Shown piece after piece: positions 14,777-20,733 of a stretch of 20,733 nucleotides of DNA; the first letter of the stretch is position 1; every line of letters starts with the position of its first letter. The stretch is taken from NCBI GenBank assembly GCA_041690355.1, contig JAWLHK010000035.1:1-20733 (forward strand). Direction: 5' to 3'. Both the position numbers and the translations under genes were made by a program. This stretch comes from JAWLHK01 sp041690355 [NCBI: bacterium] (GTDB lineage: Bacteria; J088; JAWLBW01). Below the pieces are notes generated by a model, which did not search any database, was not told the DNA's origin, and saw only the letters and a program-made list of their open reading frames with translations.

Positions 14777-14807
14777 TTGACCTTCCAACGGTTGGAAGCC
14801 GTACGCT
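14777..14807 (+). promoter_or_regulatory. CueR-type operator-promoter of the copA operon
   Basis: TTGACC (14777-14782), exactly 19 bp, TACGCT (14802-14807). The spacer contains the perfect dyad CTTCCAACGGTTGGAAG (14782-14798). The predicted transcript start near 14814 excludes the in-frame ATG at 14809 and supports ATG 14839 for copA. Confidence 0.9.
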
Positions 14808-14838
14808 CATGTCAGACCCGAACGAAAGGAGTTCGAAC

Positions 14839-17291
<2,453 letters not shown>

Positions 17292-17295
<4 letters not shown>

Positions 17296-18344
17296 AAAAG
17301 GTGACTCTTGCCAATCCGGGACGTTATCAAGGCGCAGTTGCCGACCTGCCCGAGGGGTCGACCGTGCTGGACGCCGCTCTTCAGGCAGGCATCCCGTATC
17401 CGCACTCGTGTCGCGGCGGGCGCTGCGGTGCATGTAAATCGAGGCTCATCGAAGGGAGCGTCGAGCACCTGCCGAGTCTCCGCTTCACCCTGACGGAAGA
17501 GGAGAAGCGGGCTGACTACTTTCTCGCCTGTCGCGCAAGGGCCTTGAGCGACATTACGGCGGCCTGGCTTCGCGAGCAGGACGGGACGACACCGCCGCAC
17601 AGCTTCTCTGCCTTCGTGGCGCGCTCGGAGACCTTGACCCACGACATCCGGAGGCTTGAGCTCGAACTGGAGCGTCCCGCCGTGTTCCGTCCCGGGCAGT
17701 ATGCGCAGCTTCGAATCGGCGGATGTGCGGCGCGCAGTTTCTCCATGGCCAACCAGCCAGGTTCGCGGCGGCTCGTGTTCTATATCCGGCGCGTCGAGGG
17801 GGGCTGCGCAAGCCGCGCGGTCGAACGTCTTCGGCCGGGAGACGTTGTCACCGGAACGGGCCCGCATGGCGACGCCTTTCTGCACGGCGCACACAGCGGA
17901 CCGATTCTCGCCGTCGCCGGGGGCTCCGGGCTCGCTCCGATTCAATCGATCGTCGAAGGGGCCCTTGCGGCGGGCTTCCGGCAGCCGATCCACCTGTATT
18001 TCGGCGCGCGGAGCGGACGCGATCTCTATCTCCTCTCGCATTTCCTTACCCTGGAGCAGCAGTATGCCAACCTGCGGTTCGTACCCGTGATCGATGACGG
18101 CACGGGCTCTTCACTCGTGCGCCGAGGGCGAATCGCAGACGCCCTGGCGGCAGACTGGCCGACCTTTGCCGGAAACTGGCAGACTTATCTGGCGGGTCCG
18201 CCGCCGATGGTCGAGGCGCTGTCGAGGCTCGTGACCGAACGCGGCGTCGCCCCCGACCAGGTCTACAGCGACCCCTTTCTTACCACCGGCGAACTTGCGG
18301 CCGACGACCGGCCGCCCGTGCAGCATCAGGAGGCGCAGTCATGA
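17292..18344 (+). CDS. 2Fe-2S ferredoxin/FAD/NAD(P)H oxidoreductase fusion
   Basis: The 350-residue protein combines a plant-type ferredoxin domain (residues 1-~90; Cys40, Cys45, Cys48, Cys80, spacing Cx4CxxC-x31-C) with a ferredoxin-reductase module: FAD site RSFSMAN, then [10 protein letters not shown] and [12 protein letters not shown] for the pyridine nucleotide. This domain order matches reductase components of ring-hydroxylating dioxygenases and methane-type monooxygenases and AscD-like proteins, yet no oxygenase is nearby. Instead it overlaps copA (ATGA, with GGAGG upstream) and cueR (ATGA), so it is translationally tied to copper export. NAD(P)H-driven electron transfer to copper or to a copper-stress partner is an inference. 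All cofactor motifs look intact. Confidence 0.92.
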
Positions 18345-18730
18345 ACATCGGAGAAGCCGCGACACAGTCGGGGGTGAACGCGAAGCTCATACGCCACTAC
18401 GAGTCGATCGGAATCATCCCCAAGGCGGCGCGCACCGGTTCGGGCTATCGCGTCTACTCCTCCTCCGAAGTGCACATTCTGCGCTTTGTGAAGCGGGCGC
18501 GCGGCCTGGGGTTTTCCATGAAGGAGATCAAGAAGCTGGTGAGCCTCTGGCGCAACCGGTCACGGGCGAGCGCCAACGTGAAGGCCCTCGCGCTCGGCCA
18601 CGTCGAAGAGATGGAGCGCAAGATCGCCGAGATGGAGGCAATGGCGCGCACGCTGCGGCACCTGGCCGAGCACTGCCAGGGTGACGATCGGCCCGAGTGC
18701 CCGATTCTCGAAGATCTGGCCGGCTGCTGA
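18341..18730 (+). CDS. cueR: CueR-type Cu(I)-responsive MerR-family activator
   Basis: The 129-residue regulator has the MerR winged helix at the N-terminus ([26 protein letters not shown]), a dimerisation helix, and a metal loop Cys112-x7-Cys120 (HCQGDDRPEC) at exactly the E. coli CueR positions. Ser77 is present where divalent-metal sensors have Cys, so monovalent Cu, Ag or Au sensing is expected. CueR binds between -35 and -10 and untwists a 19-bp spacer; three such promoters lie at 14117-14807. The gene is last in the copA operon, its start overlapping the reductase stop with AGGAGG upstream, giving positive feedback rather than the separate regulator gene seen in E. coli. Confidence 0.95.
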   Translation: MNIGEAATQSGVNAKLIRHYESIGIIPKAARTGSGYRVYSSSEVHILRFVKRARGLGFSMKEIKKLVSLWRNRSRASANVKALALGHVEEMERKIAEMEAMARTLRHLAEHCQGDDRPECPILEDLAGC

Positions 18731-18774
18731 GCGCCAGCATGGAGGGTAAGGGGAAAAAACGCACGGCTCCCCCT

Positions 18775-18803
18775 TTGACAAAAGCGAACGACCGTGCGAT
18801 TAT
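18775..18803 (+). promoter_or_regulatory. Predicted sigma-70 promoter of the thiolase
   Basis: A consensus TTGACA (18775-18780), 17 bp, then GATTAT (18798-18803). It implies an unusually long leader of about 145 nt before ATG 18957. Confidence 0.65.
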
Positions 18804-18823
18804 AGAAGTGAAGCGACAAGTTT

Positions 18824-18870
18824 GCCTGCAGGCTGAAGGCGGGCCCATTTTCCGACGATGGCCCGCCTTC
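18824..18870 (+). promoter_or_regulatory. Strong hairpin in the thiolase leader
   Basis: GAAGGCGGGCC (18835-18845) pairs perfectly with GGCCCGCCTTC (18860-18870), and a 10-bp palindrome GCCTGCAGGC (18824-18833) lies just before it. No T-run follows. It could end cueR transcription, protect the mRNA, or act in leader regulation. Confidence 0.5.
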
Positions 18871-18890
18871 CAGTCGCCTGATAAAAGCAC

Positions 18891-18937
18891 GAACGTTCTT
18901 GCGTATCCGGAGGGGCCGGCTCTGCAGGGAACGTTCC
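18891..18937. promoter_or_regulatory. Two GAACGTTC palindromes upstream of the thiolase
   Basis: GAACGTTC occurs at 18891-18898 and, within the 10-bp palindrome GGAACGTTCC, at 18928-18937. Paired identical palindromes before a fatty-acid gene suggest operator sites for a TetR-like or similar regulator. No cognate regulator is encoded here. Confidence 0.45.
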
Positions 18938-18956
18938 TCATACGTGGGAGCTCGTC

Positions 18957-20192
18957 ATGGGACAGGCCTATTTGCTCGATGCCGTGCGCACGCCGCGCGG
19001 CCGTGGAAAAGCGGGAAAGGGAGCGCTCTCGGGCGTCCATCCGCAGGAACTCTTCGCGCAGGCGATCGCGCGCGTCGTCGACCGCAATGCGATCCCTCGC
19101 GGCGAGGTCGAGGATGTCATTGCCGGCGCCGTCTCGCAGGTCGACGAGCAGGGGTGCAACCTCGCGCGCAACGCCGTGCTGAGCGCCGGATTCCCCATCG
19201 AGGTGCCCGGCGTGACCCTGAACCGCTTCTGCGGATCGGGGTTGCAGGCCGTGCAGTTCGCGGCCGCCAACGTCATGGCCGGCGTGCAGGACCTTCTCGT
19301 TGCCGGCGGAGTAGAAAGCATGTCGCGCGTGCCCATGGGGAGCGACGGCGGCAACGGCGACGGCAACAACGATCATCTGCGGCGGCGCTACTTCCAGGTG
19401 CCGCAGGGGGTGAGCGCCGATCTCATCGCGACCGTCGAGGGGTTCACGCGGGAGGATGTCGATCGCTTCGCGCTCGAATCGCAACGCAAGGCCGCCGCCG
19501 CCGTGGCCGACGGGCGGTTCGCGCGCAGCCTGTTCCCCGTGACCGATCCGGCAACCGGCGACGTGCTGCTCGCGGCCGACGAAACGCCGCGCGCCGACAC
19601 CACGATCGACGGGTTGCTGTCGCTGCCGGCCTCCTTCGCCGCCGTCGGCGAAAACCAGGTGGGGTTCGCCGGGGAGACTCTCGACCAGCTTGCCCGGGTT
19701 CCCTACAGCGCGGTCGACGCCATCCGCCACGTGCACACGGCCGGCAATTCGAGCGGCCTGGCCGACGGGGCCGCCGCCGTGCTCGTCGCGTCAGAAGCCT
19801 ATGTCCGCCGCAGCGGTCACAGGCCACGGGCGCGCGTCGTTTCGATGGCGGTCGTGGGATCGGAGCCGATCATCATGCTCACGGCGCCGTCGGCGGCGGT
19901 CGAGATTGCCCTCCGCAAAGCGGGCATGCAGGCCGGCGACGTAGACCTGTGGGAGATCAACGAGGCCTTCGCGGCCGTCGCCCTGCAGGTCATGCGCAAG
20001 CTGAACCTCGACCCCGCCAGGGTAAACGTGAACGGCGGCGCGATCGCGCTCGGGCATCCGCTCGGCGCGACGGGGGCCATGCTGCTGGGGACGGCCATGG
20101 ACGAGCTCGAGCGCGCCGACAAATCGACTGCCGCCGTGACCCTCTGTATTGCGGGTGGACAGGCCGTCGCGCTGATCCTCGAACGCGTCTGA
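18957..20192 (+). CDS. Acetyl-CoA C-acyltransferase (thiolase)
   Basis: The 411-residue enzyme has all thiolase catalytic residues: Cys92 in [13 protein letters not shown], His367 in [15 protein letters not shown], and Cys397 in [15 protein letters not shown], plus INEAFA. It would cleave 3-ketoacyl-CoA with CoA, or run in the condensing direction. The segment around residues 120-160 ([31 protein letters not shown]) resembles the beta-oxidation type often encoded beside a 3-hydroxyacyl-CoA dehydrogenase; no such gene follows here. GGGAG lies upstream of ATG 18957. It stands alone behind its own promoter and long leader, although two acyl-CoA dehydrogenases lie about 7 kb upstream. Direction and chain-length preference cannot be read. 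Confidence 0.95.
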   Translation: MGQAYLLDAVRTPRGRGKAGKGALSGVHPQELFAQAIARVVDRNAIPRGEVEDVIAGAVSQVDEQGCNLARNAVLSAGFPIEVPGVTLNRFCGSGLQAVQFAAANVMAGVQDLLVAGGVESMSRVPMGSDGGNGDGNNDHLRRRYFQVPQGVSADLIATVEGFTREDVDRFALESQRKAAAAVADGRFARSLFPVTDPATGDVLLAADETPRADTTIDGLLSLPASFAAVGENQVGFAGETLDQLARVPYSAVDAIRHVHTAGNSSGLADGAAAVLVASEAYVRRSGHRPRARVVSMAVVGSEPIIMLTAPSAAVEIALRKAGMQAGDVDLWEINEAFAAVALQVMRKLNLDPARVNVNGGAIALGHPLGATGAMLLGTAMDELERADKSTAAVTLCIAGGQAVALILERV

Positions 20193-20228
20193 GCAGCACC
20201 CGACGGCCCCGTGGCCGCCAGGCACTGA

Positions 20229-20298
20229 CGTCCCCTCGGCGAGCGCGCACGACAGCGACGCGTGGTGCAAGAGCGATCGCCGCGCGATGCATTCCTGA
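20229..20298 (+). pseudogene. 3' remnant of a ribbon-helix-helix antitoxin gene
   Basis: Twenty-odd codons encode [17 protein letters not shown] and so on to the same TGA as the intact antitoxin downstream. No N-terminal part precedes it. Two of the three substitutions against the intact copy change residues (Ile to Ser, Arg to Cys), as expected without selection. The fragment may now serve only to carry a terminator behind the thiolase. Confidence 0.75.
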
Positions 20299-20312
20299 TT
20301 CTTGATTCCTGA
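20292..20312. repeat. Heptad repeat tract (3 units), copy A
   Basis: TTCCTGA, TTCTTGA, TTCCTGA at exact 7-bp spacing, overlapping the remnant's stop codon. Confidence 0.65.
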
Positions 20313-20315
20313 TCG

Positions 20316-20347
20316 ACAAGGGCCGCGTGGGTGCACGGGGCCCTTGT
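20316..20347 (+). terminator. Intrinsic terminator after the thiolase
   Basis: ACAAGGGCC (20316-20324) pairs perfectly with GGCCCTTGT (20339-20347), followed by TTCAT. The T-run is short. It lies about 125 bp after the thiolase stop and is part of the 137-bp repeat. Confidence 0.65.
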
Positions 20348-20352
20348 TTCAT

Positions 20353-20388
20353 CCCCCACTCTCCCCCTCCCCCACTCCCCCACTCCGC
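20353..20388 (-). other. C-rich tract with G-quadruplex potential on the minus strand
   Basis: Units CCCCCACT, CTCCCCCT, CCCCCACT, CCCCCACT follow each other with an 8-bp period. The minus strand has four runs of five G separated by loops of one to five bases, a canonical quadruplex pattern. Unlike the other short repeats here the period is 8, not 7. Confidence 0.5.
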
Positions 20389-20392
20389 CCTA

Positions 20393-20422
20393 TTGCGCCC
20401 CATGCATGCACAATGCTAGCAT
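20393..20422 (+). promoter_or_regulatory. Promoter with palindromic operator of the antitoxin
   Basis: TTGCGC (20393-20398), 18 bp, TAGCAT (20417-20422). The -10 sits in a perfect palindrome ATGCTAGCAT (20413-20422), fitting autorepression by a ribbon-helix-helix protein. Start of transcription would fall about at ATG 20430, suggesting a leaderless mRNA. Confidence 0.45.
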
Positions 20423-20429
20423 CATGGAC

Positions 20430-20666
20430 ATGGCCAACGTGACCATCCGTAATCTTCCCGAAGCCGTCGTCCGGCGCATCAAGCGGGCCGCCAGGGTCCG
20501 GGGCGTGTCCATGGAGCAGGAGCTCAGGGATCTGCTCGAAACCCGCTACGGCGCGCGCGAAAAACTGCTCGAGGATATCCGCAGCCGCTGGACATCCGTC
20601 CCCTCGGCGAGCGCGCACGACATCGACGCCTGGCGCAAGAGCGATCGCCGCGCGATGCATTCCTGA
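20430..20666 (+). CDS. FitA/VapB-like ribbon-helix-helix antitoxin, without an adjacent toxin
   Basis: The 78-residue protein opens MANVTIRNLPEAVVRRIKRAA, the strand-helix start of FitA-like ribbon-helix-helix antitoxins, followed by RGVSMEQELRDLLE as second helix and a toxin-binding-type tail ending [14 protein letters not shown]. In FitAB and VapBC pairs such a gene is followed, usually with overlap, by a PIN-domain RNase. Here a terminator hairpin lies about 18 bp after the stop and no toxin start is visible before the window ends 67 bp later. ATG 20430 is preferred over 20424 from family N-termini and promoter spacing; neither has a ribosome site. It may be an orphan remnant or a stand-alone regulator. 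Confidence 0.8.
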   Translation: MANVTIRNLPEAVVRRIKRAARVRGVSMEQELRDLLETRYGAREKLLEDIRSRWTSVPSASAHDIDAWRKSDRRAMHS

Positions 20667-20680
20667 TTCTTGATTCCTGA
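20660..20680. repeat. Heptad repeat tract (3 units), copy B
   Basis: Same TTCCTGA, TTCTTGA, TTCCTGA array as in copy A, overlapping the antitoxin stop. Confidence 0.65.
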
Positions 20681-20683
20681 TCG

Positions 20684-20715
20684 ACAAGGGCCGCGTGGGT
20701 GCACGGGGCCCTTGT
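20684..20715 (+). terminator. Intrinsic terminator after the antitoxin
   Basis: Identical hairpin to 20316-20347, ACAAGGGCC with GGCCCTTGT, 18 bp after the antitoxin stop. It would cut off any toxin gene further downstream unless read through. Confidence 0.65.
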
Positions 20716-20733
20716 TTCATCCCCCACTCTCCC

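Larger units (their letters stand above)
20229..20365. repeat. 137-bp direct repeat, copy A
   Basis: It is identical to 20597-20733 except at three positions, at a constant offset of 368 bp. It contains the last codons of an antitoxin reading frame, a heptad tract, a terminator hairpin and the start of a C-rich tract. Copy B runs off the window edge, so the full length is unknown. Confidence 0.92.
20597..20733. repeat. 137-bp direct repeat, copy B (runs off the edge)
   Basis: This copy includes the intact 3' end of the antitoxin gene and the same terminator and C-rich start as copy A. In copy A a longer C-rich tract follows, so the match may continue outside the window. Confidence 0.92.

Noticed and set aside
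14809-14838. Earlier in-frame start for copA
   Set aside because: ATG 14809 lies only two bases after the predicted -10, so it would be outside the transcript; ATG 14839 has a strong ribosome site.
18835-18870. Standard intrinsic terminator for cueR
   Set aside because: The stem is strong but no T-run follows on either strand, and it lies after the likely thiolase promoter, so I kept it as a leader hairpin of uncertain role.
20229-20733. Phage or integron attachment sites
   Set aside because: The repeat is explained by a duplicated antitoxin 3' end and terminator; no integrase or tRNA is present.

Overview
The window is GC-rich, densely coded bacterial chromosome. A lipoprotein with a type II signal peptide, a bacteriophytochrome with its heme oxygenase, beta-oxidation genes and a CueR-type copper regulon point to a Gram-negative, aerobic or facultative heterotroph, perhaps proteobacterial or myxobacteria-like. 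I see no rRNA, tRNA, CRISPR array, transposase or phage gene, and I cannot name the genus.

Layout. 1-276: intergenic DNA with nested hairpins and a C/G-skewed tract. 277-3336 (-): surface lipoprotein with Ig-like domains and fourteen RCC1-type blades. 3337-4590: repeat-rich DNA in which two copies of a ~200-bp repeat bracket a small DoxX-family gene. 4591-7435 (+): bacteriophytochrome histidine kinase overlapping a heme oxygenase. 7578-9448 (+): DUF2167 membrane protein and a membrane protein with a C-terminal zinc ribbon. 9657-12247 (+): two tandem acyl-CoA dehydrogenases, the first with a degenerate flavin motif. 12371-18730: a copper-responsive island. 18957-20192 (+): thiolase. 20193-20733: an orphan ribbon-helix-helix antitoxin preceded by a duplicated fragment of its own 3' end and terminator.

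The copper island is the most coherent system. Three promoters have MerR-type architecture (TTGACC, 19-bp spacer, inverted repeat in the spacer). They would drive (i) a CopZ-like chaperone, a His-rich exported protein and, past a terminator, thioredoxin and an NADPH:FMN reductase; (ii) a DoxX membrane protein; (iii) CopA ATPase, a 2Fe-2S ferredoxin/flavoprotein reductase and CueR, the last three joined by ATGA overlaps. CueR keeps Ser77, Cys112 and Cys120 at E. coli numbering. Copper export, copper binding and four redox or redox-linked proteins therefore appear to share one Cu(I) sensor, which is an unusual composition.

The second striking pattern is non-coding. Gene gaps carry degenerate tandem repeats whose unit sequence changes from tract to tract, and even within a tract, while the period stays at 7 bp. 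One such tract forms the C-terminal tail and stop of the first DoxX gene.
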